Of a stretch of DNA of 64,000 bases, positions 10,901 through 19,324 are shown one piece after another. This DNA is from Leishmania martiniquensis (lineage: Eukaryota > Euglenozoa > Kinetoplastea > Trypanosomatida > Trypanosomatidae). How positions within the stretch are numbered: the first letter of the stretch is position 1; the number at the start of each line of letters is the position of its first letter. A model generated the notes under the pieces. That model was not told where the DNA came from. It worked only from the letters and a program-made list of their open reading frames with translations, and searched no databases. The stretch lies in assembly GCF_017916325.1 (NCBI RefSeq), contig NC_090161.1, positions 334,501-398,500 of the forward strand, in the 5' to 3' direction. The position numbers were made by a program, and so were the translations under genes.

Positions 10901-13900
10901 TGGGCCGCAGGACGGGCTCGGGGGCCGCGCAGGCGGGCGCCTGCTCCGCCACTGCAAAACTGGACGATGGCGCTGCCAAGCAGCACTTCGTCTACGTCGA
11001 CGACCCCGTCACAGCCCATGACGCTGTGATGCAGCAGCTGGCCGAGGAGGAGCATGAGGTACGGCGGCAGAACGCGCTACAGCGTTGCCGGGAGCGACGG
11101 CAAGGGCCTCTGCTCGCCGAGTGGCCCATTGGACGCCTCTTCGCTGCTCCGCGGGCGCCGCCTGAGCAGCGCGGCGGATTCGGCAAAGCACAGACGCAGG
11201 GTGCGTCTTGTGGCTCTTTCGACCATTACGCAGAGAGCCCCGGATCGGTACGGGCGCTGCCCCCCGGCAACGCCGATGCTGTCCAAGGACTTTTGAGGGT
11301 CGTGCCACCGCTGACCGGGCAGGTCACGAGGCCGGCGCTGCTGCAAGAAGAGCGAAGCGGCGGGGGACTCTCCGCATCGGCCACAGAAGCACTGGCTGCC
11401 AAAGGGGGCGGTGAGGTACTGCTGGACACTGCGTCGCCGCTATCGATCCGCCCGCCACAGGGGCCAACGCACGCAGATTTGTGCCTGCGTTTGCAGACAT
11501 GGGGTGACGAGGTCGAGGACGGGGAGGCACTGGCTGCCGGAGGCAGCAACACCGCAGACATCTCTGCTCTTCTTCCAGCTACTGTTGGTGCTGGCACTAG
11601 TCGTGATGACGGCGCAGCTCCACATAAAGGACACGATGCACCTCGAGGCAGCGTGCCCTTCAGTATTCGTTCTACGCTCCTCATTGACCATTTGGAAGGC
11701 TCTCTTCGCAGCCGGCCGGCGGAGGGGCTCGAGGGGGAGCCGAAAGATTCGGCGCAGAGGAGGAGTGTGCTACGAGATGGAGTCGCTCCTGTCGTCTATT
11801 CGCAGTCAACTTCGGCAAGACAGAGCGTATCAGCCGCCCTGACAAAGGTAGAGCGTGACCTCTTGAGCTTTCTGCTGACATGTGCCAGCGGAGGTGGTGG
11901 TGGTGGTGTTGAGCACCTCTCGGCCTCTTTGCTACGCCGCAATCGTTGCAGCAATAGCAGTGCCATAGGGTCTGCACTCGACGGCTCTGCTGGGGCAGGA
12001 GGGCTTGTTGCCACCGAGCAGCAGCAGCAGCAGCCGGCGCTGGTTGCCTTGCGCACGCTGCTGGAACGGTGCTCTACGCCAAGTAGCGATGGCGCCGCTG
12101 CCGACGCTGCCTTGTCTCAGAGGATTCGCGGCTGTGAGGCTGCAGAGGCGAGGGAGCTGCGTGGGACTGTGTGGACATCGCCACCGCTGCAAAGCCCGAG
12201 TGGCCTTGGAGAGACGGCGGCCGCGCAGGAGACCGCAGGTGCCAGCTTAGGCGCGAATGCCCACGGAGGCCCCCCGATCGCCCATCACGAGCCGGTGAAG
12301 GCAGATGAGACAGCGGCAATGGTGCCTCACATCAAACAAGCATCAGCGGTGGCACCGGAACCGGAGAAAGCAGCGCCACCATGGAGCGCGCTGATCACCT
12401 CGCTGCTGGATGGCTACAATGCCTTGGACCTGAGCTTCCTTCAGCAGCTGCACCTGCTCCTGTGGCAGTACGAGTCGCCGGCACATGAAAGTGCGCACAC
12501 CACAAACGTTGAGCCCGCGACAGGTGCCGCAGCACCGAATGCTCTACCATCGTCGCCGCCGCCAACATTCACGCCATACCGGCCACCAGGCGCACCGCCT
12601 GCTGTGCTTCCCCTTGTGTTGTATCTCCACACCTTGCAGGAGGCCAGTATGGCATCCACCATCAGCTGCCGGTCCTCGGAGAGCGGTGCCCGCGCGTTGC
12701 TTAGTGTGTCGATAGACGCCGCGAGCCTGCTCAGCGCGGTCGAAGCCACGTCGCTGCTTCGCTGGCTGTGCGACGCCAGTCTCCAAAGCCCCACTAGCGG
12801 CTGGGCAGAGTTGGTGGAGCGCGCACCCGCTACGTGTGCACTGGAATGGCAGAGCGCGCTCGCGCGATGCATCAAGGCGGCGTCCTCGGGAGTACGCCTG
12901 TCTCGGAGCTCCTGGTCGCATGCCTCGCTGCCTTCAGGGGAGTCTCAGCGATCGCGCACACTTTCTCGCAGCGAGTCAGATGCCGCCGTGGCCCCCGCAC
13001 TGCTCCTTCCTCAGCTCGTATCCTTTGCGTGTGACACCAAAGCTGCCCTCGAGAGCGCGGTGTGGCGACTGCGCCGCCTCCACGACGTGTTGCACTGTGC
13101 GAGTGTGCGCGCCGAACAGGACGGAGGCGCTTCGAGAAGAGCTCCTGCCAGCGGCGCGGCGGCCGACACGCTTCTCGCTGCTGGCGATATCTCAGATGCC
13201 GTGGCCGAGACCTTGCCCTCTGTAGGCGAAACGCCATACCTTCCCGGGGATGGGGCACGCGCTCGCTATCCGCTGGACATGCGTAACCTTTACCTGCTCT
13301 CTGCTCTGGCGGCAGAGGACGTCGACACACATGTCGTGCCGCAGTTGCATGAGGCGAGGGCGCAATACGCAGATGCCCTGCAAGCGGCCACCGCCGCAGC
13401 GACGATGGTCGGCGGGGCTTTCAGCTCCGTCATACCCAGCGAGTCGCTGTTGGCCCCAAAGCCGACGGCTTCACTGCCGGTGGCACTTGAGCAGCGCGTG
13501 AGCCTTCATCGACTCAGCCGCGTCGAGCATTATTTCTTCAGCCTCCTCTCGGCGCTGTGGGCCTCAGAGCAGTCCGCTCGCGCCTTCAATCGTCACGTTT
13601 CCCCATTCAACGCCTTCACGGTGGCGGAGCAGAGGCGCTGGGGGCCGCTCTACTGCAGCTCACTGAGGGTGGCCTACTTCGTGTGTGAGGAGCTGGCAGA
13701 GAAAGGAATGCAAAACTTCCCGACGGCGCTGCTGCCTTTCGTGTCGGTTGTCGCCTCCTTCGCTGGATGCTGCGGTGGCCATCGTGAGCTCTTGTCAAAG
13801 CTGAAGGCGATCATGCTCGAGCTGACGGAGCGGGCGAAGAAGGTGCAGGTGCAGTTGGAGCCTCTGTCGTGGCAGAAGAAACGGGCGCAGGTGCTTGCGG

Positions 13901-14049
13901 AGGCGATGGAAGCCTCGGAGATCGCGTCCCGAGGTGCGGCGGCCGTGGTTTCCTGCCTAGCATCCGAGCTGGATGTCGTGGGCCTTCCGCTGACGGAGCT
14001 GGCAATACCTAAGTTGCGCCTCATCCACGTCTTGCCGCTTCCTCCGTGA
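7960..14049 (+). CDS. Large hypothetical protein, 2029 residues, mostly low complexity
   Basis: A continuous frame from ATG 7960 to TGA 14047-14049. I recognise no domain. Residues 1 to about 600 are Ser/Ala/Pro/Gly-rich and probably disordered. A short ordered block near residue 655-690 (MEELKKRYGALSAIHTLRRR) and a charged, helical Arg/Glu/Gln block near 900-1060 follow. Another disordered linker includes a short Gln run (about 12018-12035). From roughly residue 1475 to the end the sequence becomes clearly alpha-helical, rich in Leu/Ala with regular charge, including a long region around VEHYFFSLLSALW and a basic/acidic helix near TERAKKVQVQLE. The C-terminal third is probably the conserved functional part. 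The start is uncertain because of upstream ATGs. Confidence 0.75.
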   Translation: MHAPRCGHALPHLPGASASTIASFSPSTSANPSCTGTQQQHSRPPHQHPARAGKQDCNGAPPSSAPFAPPRRLTASTPSSSPPVTPPRRQISPHALWRAQAPRRLPAAAVSLLPRVSSAASLAQSTPSHSERPLRGLGCGSPSNGSCAAAAASCCATPGRSPYVSNKTDDGGRRYDGEYDRLVFSPIYPSRTALAAASGAALEGRGDGAGSAATPGLLLLHSAEHHYSESPPLGSPRHLRSCGFITASQAAAALERLPELPLSQRRQAEGSAIGDSTAGRAAAASTSSPSCRSCSKTAAAATADTPASQPDAWWSTLDGTLSATNTLLSGSQQLCRQTPPSGPLRSLFAPSLNDTLGRADRAAMVLSAHLSRHVGSTAERAATTEDLRAKAGCADGCGGRTVKDEDATAAAVTALAKRLSRAAQGGSLGGCFSGAASTMLSNTSRRSVGQDTLRELRDTLRLTKSSSGKLDIPAAHCTLHGLGASEGGCGPRSLSARQGRLALPWSTGASRPHCWATEDATPHPHDVQDGDAELIKRGGGTQRIRDALMRLYAKETVGTPASAVPLLSSPFPGGAAGGRVGETMRGFPSALPATDSRSYDVRTPSLGLTTDPDTAGRDGAGARAEDKDDCTSTASSSPPPPPRQRAAAESPLMLLWQREPLTMEELKKRYGALSAIHTLRRRHLHRDGLSSGGRCATNHPPRGRDAETLAFSTSSSASSIPTSELTAASLTSSIFVRELGESGTARKILRRDRGKPVVPCRAMRSASGDTGRRSPSLSSHSASATKARLSLESMAERAATETHRQKQMRLYASHLSTPFALLTGESAAANRGPLDVEGLFQGTKRKAAGDSVHHVSFAGELGAGATSATIRNGVGGASTGAGVAPAATGKVKASKSAALTSPGLNALERALEAREALLRRHLEGGSAWKQRLHMVRQWCDRTHVMVRLDNGVCVKQADAGPLHRAVAQKRQRKEERQAVEVGRRTGSGAAQAGACSATAKLDDGAAKQHFVYVDDPVTAHDAVMQQLAEEEHEVRRQNALQRCRERRQGPLLAEWPIGRLFAAPRAPPEQRGGFGKAQTQGASCGSFDHYAESPGSVRALPPGNADAVQGLLRVVPPLTGQVTRPALLQEERSGGGLSASATEALAAKGGGEVLLDTASPLSIRPPQGPTHADLCLRLQTWGDEVEDGEALAAGGSNTADISALLPATVGAGTSRDDGAAPHKGHDAPRGSVPFSIRSTLLIDHLEGSLRSRPAEGLEGEPKDSAQRRSVLRDGVAPVVYSQSTSARQSVSAALTKVERDLLSFLLTCASGGGGGGVEHLSASLLRRNRCSNSSAIGSALDGSAGAGGLVATEQQQQQPALVALRTLLERCSTPSSDGAAADAALSQRIRGCEAAEARELRGTVWTSPPLQSPSGLGETAAAQETAGASLGANAHGGPPIAHHEPVKADETAAMVPHIKQASAVAPEPEKAAPPWSALITSLLDGYNALDLSFLQQLHLLLWQYESPAHESAHTTNVEPATGAAAPNALPSSPPPTFTPYRPPGAPPAVLPLVLYLHTLQEASMASTISCRSSESGARALLSVSIDAASLLSAVEATSLLRWLCDASLQSPTSGWAELVERAPATCALEWQSALARCIKAASSGVRLSRSSWSHASLPSGESQRSRTLSRSESDAAVAPALLLPQLVSFACDTKAALESAVWRLRRLHDVLHCASVRAEQDGGASRRAPASGAAADTLLAAGDISDAVAETLPSVGETPYLPGDGARARYPLDMRNLYLLSALAAEDVDTHVVPQLHEARAQYADALQAATAAATMVGGAFSSVIPSESLLAPKPTASLPVALEQRVSLHRLSRVEHYFFSLLSALWASEQSARAFNRHVSPFNAFTVAEQRRWGPLYCSSLRVAYFVCEELAEKGMQNFPTALLPFVSVVASFAGCCGGHRELLSKLKAIMLELTERAKKVQVQLEPLSWQKKRAQVLAEAMEASEIASRGAAAVVSCLASELDVVGLPLTELAIPKLRLIHVLPLPP

Positions 14050-14693
14050 CGAGAGAGCTCGTGAGGCGAACGCGGACGGTTCTGTGACGGACAAAGCGAC
14101 CTGTTCAGCCTGCATAGCCGGTGCCTGGGGGGAGGGAGGGGTAACGCAGCACGGACGGTGCGCAATCCTTCGCGCGCTCCTTTTTCTTCTTTGGCACGAT
14201 GGGCACGGTGGCGCGCGCCTTCAGTCGACTTGACCGCCACCGCCACGTCGGCTTGTGGTGTTTTTTTTGGCTCTGCTGTGGCCGCCTCAGTGCTTTTATG
14301 TACACAACGGCATCCAAAGAAACTATGCAGTGCTTTCCTTACCTTTGTGGTGGTCTCGTCGCCCCCACCCCCCACTGGTAAGCATTTCTCTTGGGTGCGG
14401 GCGCGCGTCTCCCCTGGGCGTATGGGGTGCTCTGTTGCAAACAGCTTTGAGCTGGGATGCATCGTTCTCCCCCCTTCCCTCCCTCCCTTCCTTCCTTCCC
14501 CCCACTGCCGGAGCAGCATGCCGACCGGCGCGACTGGTCTCTCTCCGCCTTCATCGCAGTCTTACCTCTCCCGCTCTCCACTTGAATTCTTTTGCACGGC
14601 TGCAACATACTTCTAAACAAGCAAAGCACTTCTGCAGCGAAGAGGGGGGAGGAGGAGTTGCCTCCTCACGCCCACCTCTTCCTCTCCGCAAGG
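14050..14693 (+). other. Intergenic region with strong C/T tract and short upstream frame
   Basis: A pyrimidine tract at 14462-14506 is followed by AGs at 14512-14513 and 14515-14516. The first ATG after these, at 14518, opens a 32-codon frame ending at 14616. Other possible acceptors lie near 14620-14636 and just before the ATG at 14694. Confidence 0.55.
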
Positions 14694-16193
14694 ATGCGTC
14701 ACATGCGCGGCAGCTGCACCACATCAGGGAATCTCTGTGCTTGTCGGGCCTCGACGTGGCCGACGGTAGCCCCAGCATCGCTGCCTCTTCGCCTCGGTGT
14801 GAGCGGGATGCTGGGGTGTTCAACACCAGGGGCGAGGCGCTATAGATCCACTACGTCATCTCCATCCTCTCAGCGCCCGTCCCCAACACTTCTCGTCGAG
14901 AAAAAGATGCGCTTGATGGTGGAGCGGGCCAGCGCGCGTGCGGATAACTTGACCCGTCTGCAGGAACTCTTGCAAGCGTTTCCGGCGCACGAGCGCACAA
15001 ATCTGTTTCCAAAGCCGCTGCCCCACCGCCGTCGCGATGTGTGGCCACTTGCCACACCGGCGGAACCGCCGCCACAGCCCCCCGGCGCCAGCGCACAGAT
15101 TAAGAAGTCAGTCGCATCAGACCCTCCTCGGTTCCTTAGCAGTGCCGTGATTCGAGCCTTTCAAAAAGGTTCCAGCCATGACGGAGAAACCGATGCGCAA
15201 CCTGTCACTGGCGCGTGCGGCGAGAAACAGCAGCGAAGGGGTTACTACGACTCCCTTCGCTGGTACGGTGCACCCCCCGGGACGTGGATGGACGTTACGT
15301 ACTTCACTGCCCAACAGAGCGGTCGGTGGAATGCGCTCTTCCATGACCTGTATTACAACCGTAACGAGCCCACGGCGCCGCTGCTGCGCTGCCCGGCGTG
15401 CGCGGCGCAGAAATTGCGCGACGTGGCGTCGCTGCCACGGGCAGAGTCTGCTGACTTGTATGCGTCTCATCCAGGAACAAAGGTACCGTCGACATCCTCG
15501 TCGTCGGTCTGGATGGACCCTGTGGAGCTGCAGCGACATTTGAGTTACCTCCACGCCGACCAGCTCTTCACGCCGCAAGAGCTCCACTTGTACAACGCCC
15601 AAGTGCTTCACGAGCTGCAGTACAGCTGCGGCCTTGTGCCGGCTTCCATGTGTCCCGATGGTGAGATCGGCGCTGGCGTCGCATTGGGAACGCGTAAGGC
15701 GCAGCCGGCCCGCGTCATCCTCGTCGCTGACGTCGCCAACATCGAGCTCGGCTCTCCCGGCGCGCTGCTGGAGATGCTTCTCTCGCCGAAGCTGCGGCGT
15801 GCGCTCTCAGATTTTCCTGTGGCGTTCTGTGCCACGCACGAGCTCTTCGTGCCAGTAATCTCGAAGGCACTCCACACGTTGTACCAGCTGGCCCGCCTCC
15901 ACCCTGCATCGACGCTGCACGTCTTCTTTGCGAACACGTCCTTAGAGTCGGGTGATCTGCTGACCTCCTCGTACCTGAGCGATCTCCTCCTCGCGAGCCC
16001 ACACTGTGCTGTCCCACCAGTTGTGCTGCTAACGGGTGACCTGCAGCAGCAGCGGGCCTTGACAGAGCTGTATGGGTCACCGGCATATGGCATGGGGAAT
16101 GGCGGGCACGTGCACTGGGTGAAGCCTCTCTCTGCAGCACAGTTAGTGGTTGACCTATACGCTGCCATCGAGTGCTCGCAGTGCCTTCTTTGA
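14694..16193 (+). CDS. Probable mitochondrial protein with PIN/NYN-like C-terminal half
   Basis: A 499-residue product. The first 70 residues are rich in Arg, Ser and Thr and nearly free of acids, as in mitochondrial presequences. The middle holds a CPAC pair and helical segments. The C-terminal half (about 338-499) alternates hydrophobic strands and helices in the manner of PIN/NYN nuclease-like folds. A first strand RVILVADVANIE carries D346, and a late strand VVLLTGDLQQ carries D449, where such folds place metal-binding acids. The match is by pattern only, and other expected acidic residues are not clear, so it may be an inactive RNA-binding relative. The start is the first ATG of the frame after 14620; the frame has no earlier ATG. 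Confidence 0.75.
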   Translation: MRHMRGSCTTSGNLCACRASTWPTVAPASLPLRLGVSGMLGCSTPGARRYRSTTSSPSSQRPSPTLLVEKKMRLMVERASARADNLTRLQELLQAFPAHERTNLFPKPLPHRRRDVWPLATPAEPPPQPPGASAQIKKSVASDPPRFLSSAVIRAFQKGSSHDGETDAQPVTGACGEKQQRRGYYDSLRWYGAPPGTWMDVTYFTAQQSGRWNALFHDLYYNRNEPTAPLLRCPACAAQKLRDVASLPRAESADLYASHPGTKVPSTSSSSVWMDPVELQRHLSYLHADQLFTPQELHLYNAQVLHELQYSCGLVPASMCPDGEIGAGVALGTRKAQPARVILVADVANIELGSPGALLEMLLSPKLRRALSDFPVAFCATHELFVPVISKALHTLYQLARLHPASTLHVFFANTSLESGDLLTSSYLSDLLLASPHCAVPPVVLLTGDLQQQRALTELYGSPAYGMGNGGHVHWVKPLSAAQLVVDLYAAIECSQCLL

Positions 16194-16744
16194 GCTCAAA
16201 GGGAGGGCAGCAAGCGAGGAGAGAGCGGCCCGGAAGGAAGTGGGTGCACCACCTCAAGTCTACTGACCTGAGAGAACATACATGAGGAGGCCTCCGGTGC
16301 CCGCCGGAGCGCCTACGTCACCCACGCGCCAAGGCAGAGGCATCGACTCCCTTCCTCTCTCCGTTGGCACCTCCGAAGGACTCCACGGCCTCTGTCAAGA
16401 TCATATCGTGTAAGGGCATCGCGCTTTCCTCCGTGCGGCACAGAACCCCACCTGCCTCTCTCTCTCAGCCGCTGACACATGGGCTCATGTGGGCACATGG
16501 GCCACACCGCGAACGTGCCATGCTCTCCTCTGTCTTCCCACCCTCTCTTCTCTGCCTCTGCTCTTCCTCCCTTTCTCGTCTCTTCTCACGTCTGCTGCGC
16601 CGCCTTGGCGCTGAATCCACCGCCATCCAGTCGCTACGAGACGTACATTCCTCGACTTCACTCCGCGTCGGGCCACCTTCGCCCCTCGTCCGCCCCTCCA
16701 CTCGCGCCCGCTCCTTTAGATATCACCAGACGCGATCGGCTGCT
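16194..16744 (+). other. Intergenic region
   Basis: A 551-base spacer. It contains a short palindrome CTCCGG...CCGGAG at 16292-16309 in the presumed 3' UTR and a long C/T-rich region at 16520-16590 that serves the next gene. Confidence 0.6.
16520..16630 (+). promoter_or_regulatory. Predicted polypyrimidine tract and spliced-leader acceptor
   Basis: The C/T-rich stretch at about 16520-16590 is followed by CCATCCAG with AG at 16629-16630. The leader to ATG 16745 would be 114 nt. The coding frame is open further upstream but lies within this pyrimidine tract, which argues for the short protein. Confidence 0.55.
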
Positions 16745-17125
16745 ATGCTCCGTCGTACCCACACTTCTCTTTTCCGTCGCACGTCCGTGCGCCTCAGCGG
16801 CGGAGAGCTCTACCACCCACCCAAGCTGGAGGACATCCCGCCATCCTCTTGCACGAAGGGCTTCTTTGGCGCCTACAACGGCGGCCTCAGCGTACTCCGC
16901 TTCGTCGACATTAAGTGGATGATGAACCGCGCCGTCGAGCTGGGCCGCGACTATTACATCTCCGCCCCGACACTGTACCTCTTTCTGTGGATGTTCTGCT
17001 GGAAAGGGTTCGTGATCATGCGCTATGGAGACGGTAGCCCGCCGCGCCAGGTAGACTGGAACACGGAAGAGACCGGCTACCTGCCGCAGGGCTTCGAGCA
17101 GACGAAGGTAACCAAGGCCATCTAG
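16745..17125 (+). CDS. Small single-pass membrane protein, probably mitochondrial
   Basis: A 126-residue product. The start at 16745 was chosen because it is the first in-frame ATG after the predicted acceptor. The first 20 residues (MLRRTHTSLFRRTSVR...) are basic and hydroxylated with no acids, a typical mitochondrial presequence. Residues about 72-92 form one hydrophobic segment rich in aromatic residues (LYLFLWMFCW), and a short hydrophilic tail follows. Size and layout resemble nuclear-encoded accessory subunits of respiratory-chain or ATP synthase complexes of trypanosomatids, but I cannot name the subunit. The location in the inner membrane is inference. Confidence 0.8.
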   Translation: MLRRTHTSLFRRTSVRLSGGELYHPPKLEDIPPSSCTKGFFGAYNGGLSVLRFVDIKWMMNRAVELGRDYYISAPTLYLFLWMFCWKGFVIMRYGDGSPPRQVDWNTEETGYLPQGFEQTKVTKAI

Positions 17126-19324
17126 GGAAAGATAAGGAAGCGCGCTGCGAGTCTTGAGGCGACGGCGGGGGTGGGGGTGACAGCACAGCCGCGCTTGCTG
17201 AAAAAGAACGGGACGGGATAGGGTGGTGGTGTGGTGGAGCGCGGGCGCCTTCACAGCAACAGCAGAGTGCCAGTGTGGGCGGTGTGGCCGCGGTAAAGCG
17301 AAGCTGTCGTGCTGGGGCGCCTAAAGGCGTCGAAAAAAAAAGGTATAGGTGGAAGACGAGGGAACAACCTGCAGTGACTTGCACGCAACGACGGTTGGTA
17401 CTGTGCGCATCATGACAACGCATGCATGCTCGATTATGTTCCACAGACGTCTTCCCCTCCCCCCCCATTCTCTGGTCTTGTGCTCTGGCAGCTTCGTGGC
17501 GTGTGCGGTGGTCGTCACGTGCTTCCTTCCCCCTCCAAAACTTTCCCTCATTCCCCAAGCCCTGCCGTCTGCGCCTCCGGCCCCGTCTTCACATGTGAGA
17601 GGTGCCCCATGATGGCCCTTCTCTGGCGACGTATGGCTCGGTTTCTCCTTTCGTAGTTAGGAAGTGTGACGCGCACACGCACGTAAACACGCGCTAACCC
17701 GCCCTTCCCCCCTTCCACTTTCTCCATGCATACCTGCGCCTTACCAATACCCTCGTATTGAGCCGGCTCGCTCTACGCGCCTCTCCCTTTTCAGTGCACC
17801 GTGCTCTCGGTCTCCGTTGGCGGGGCGCAATGGCGCTTCAGGTACGTGTGGAGGCTCCGCTCCGTCTCTTCTCTTCCCTCTTCCTCTCCCCCCCGCCTCC
17901 TACCTATGCGTGCTGGTCGCCGCCACGCCCTTCGCCGTGTGCGCAGACTCGTGTGGTGACCTGCCCGATCACGGCTCCCAATGGAAGCAAAGTTAGTTTT
18001 TTTTTTGAGGAGCCAGCGTGCGTGTGAGCCGCTGCACCCTCGCAGAAGGAAAGCCAGTGAAGGGGTGGATCGGAGCGAGAGGGTGTGCTGGGGCACGGCC
18101 ACTGGCGGCCACTGGAGCGCCGGCGAGGGAGAGCAGCGTCGGAGGCAGCGACGGATCAGGTGGCCTGTGCGTTTATGTGTGTTTCTGGCGCGTGTGCATC
18201 TCGCACGCACTCGTGTGATGTTAAGGACGACTCCCCTCCCCTTCACAGAGGGAGAGACTCTGTGAGAAGGCGTTGAGAACGAGACGGCTAATATCGACAA
18301 GGACGAATGCCCCTCGCTGCAACGCAAGTAGTAGGGGAGCCCGATAGCTATCCTTTACAGTGAAGGGGCGAGTGCCCAGGAGAGCGTATCGCAGCGCTGC
18401 CGGTGTCTGTGCGCGCCGCCCTTCCCTCCGCCTCTACGGGCGGCGCTTAGCGTCGAAAAGTGCCATGAACCACGCACGGAGACGTCTTGCGCCGCATCGC
18501 CCGCGCAGCCCCCTCCTCCTCCTTCCTCCATCTTATCTACCCCCCCCATCCCCTCCCCCTGCCTTACCATCACAGTTGGAACCTCACGTCACAGTCTTCG
18601 TTTCTTCGCCTTGTCAGCCACTCTTTTCTCTGGTGGCACTTACGCACACAGAGCTCACCAAAGTGTGGGAGCTACTCGGCATCTCCGACTCTCCTCATCC
18701 CTCTTCCCGTCTTTCTTCCCTTCCTGCAGCAGCGACAAAAATAACAGAGCGAGCGAAAGAGCTGAGAGCCCCGGCAGCGGCTGAGTCCGTGCCTCATCAA
18801 TCATTTCCGCGTACGCGCCTCCTGGTGCCCATACCTGCACAATCCTGTGCCTCTCTTGAGACCCGTAGCATGCTTCCTTACCCGTTCCACCCGCCCTCTC
18901 CGCCGTCTACCGTCATCGCCGCCTACTCCTGCGCTGGCTCTATCTTTAGCGGCACTGGGCGTCCTGCCGGCTGTCCCCTTTCACGACCCCCTTCGTCTGC
19001 TCTTTCTTAAGTGTCTCAGAGAGTAAGCGCTGCGGAGTGGTTTTCATGGGGGCTCCGGCTCTGGCGCCTCATCAGGATCGGCGATCACCGTGTGCCTCAT
19101 CGAGCGCTGGAGGCGCGTACACGTTGCATTCGACCACAGCGACTCGTGCGTCAAACGCGCCCGAGTGAGTGTCAGAAGGTGCTGAAGGGGGACGAGGTGT
19201 CCAGCCGAGAGCAACAGAGGAAGAGGCATACGCGGCAGAGGCTGAGGCAGCGGAAGCAGGGGCTGCTGCTGCGCCGCACCAACGTCTCTCTTCCGATTTT
19301 CCCTTCCCCGCCACCCTCTCTCCC
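17126..19324 (+). other. Long intergenic region upstream of TEP1
   Basis: A 2.2-kb spacer, the longest here. It holds many C/T tracts (for example 18511-18573, 18700-18727, 18960-19006) and T-rich or A-rich short runs (17333-17341, 17996-18005). Candidate frames have UTR-like codon use. Possible acceptors include 18574-18575, 18728-18729 and 19009-19010. Confidence 0.6.
18960..19010 (+). promoter_or_regulatory. Candidate spliced-leader acceptor for TEP1
   Basis: The C/T-rich segment ending in CTCTTTCTTAAG has its AG at 19009-19010. This is the last good tract-plus-AG pair before the TEP1 ATG that does not abut it. It would leave a leader of about 314 nt that contains an upstream ATG at 19046. 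Confidence 0.4.

Noticed and set aside
13674..14519. 281-codon minus-strand frame
   Set aside because: It spans the end of a real + gene and its spacer, and its composition follows purine-rich complement of C/T tracts.
18360..19010. 216-codon + frame upstream of TEP1
   Set aside because: Crosses several pyrimidine tracts and yields Pro/Ser/Leu filler, and the first ATG lies well inside it. It reads as UTR.
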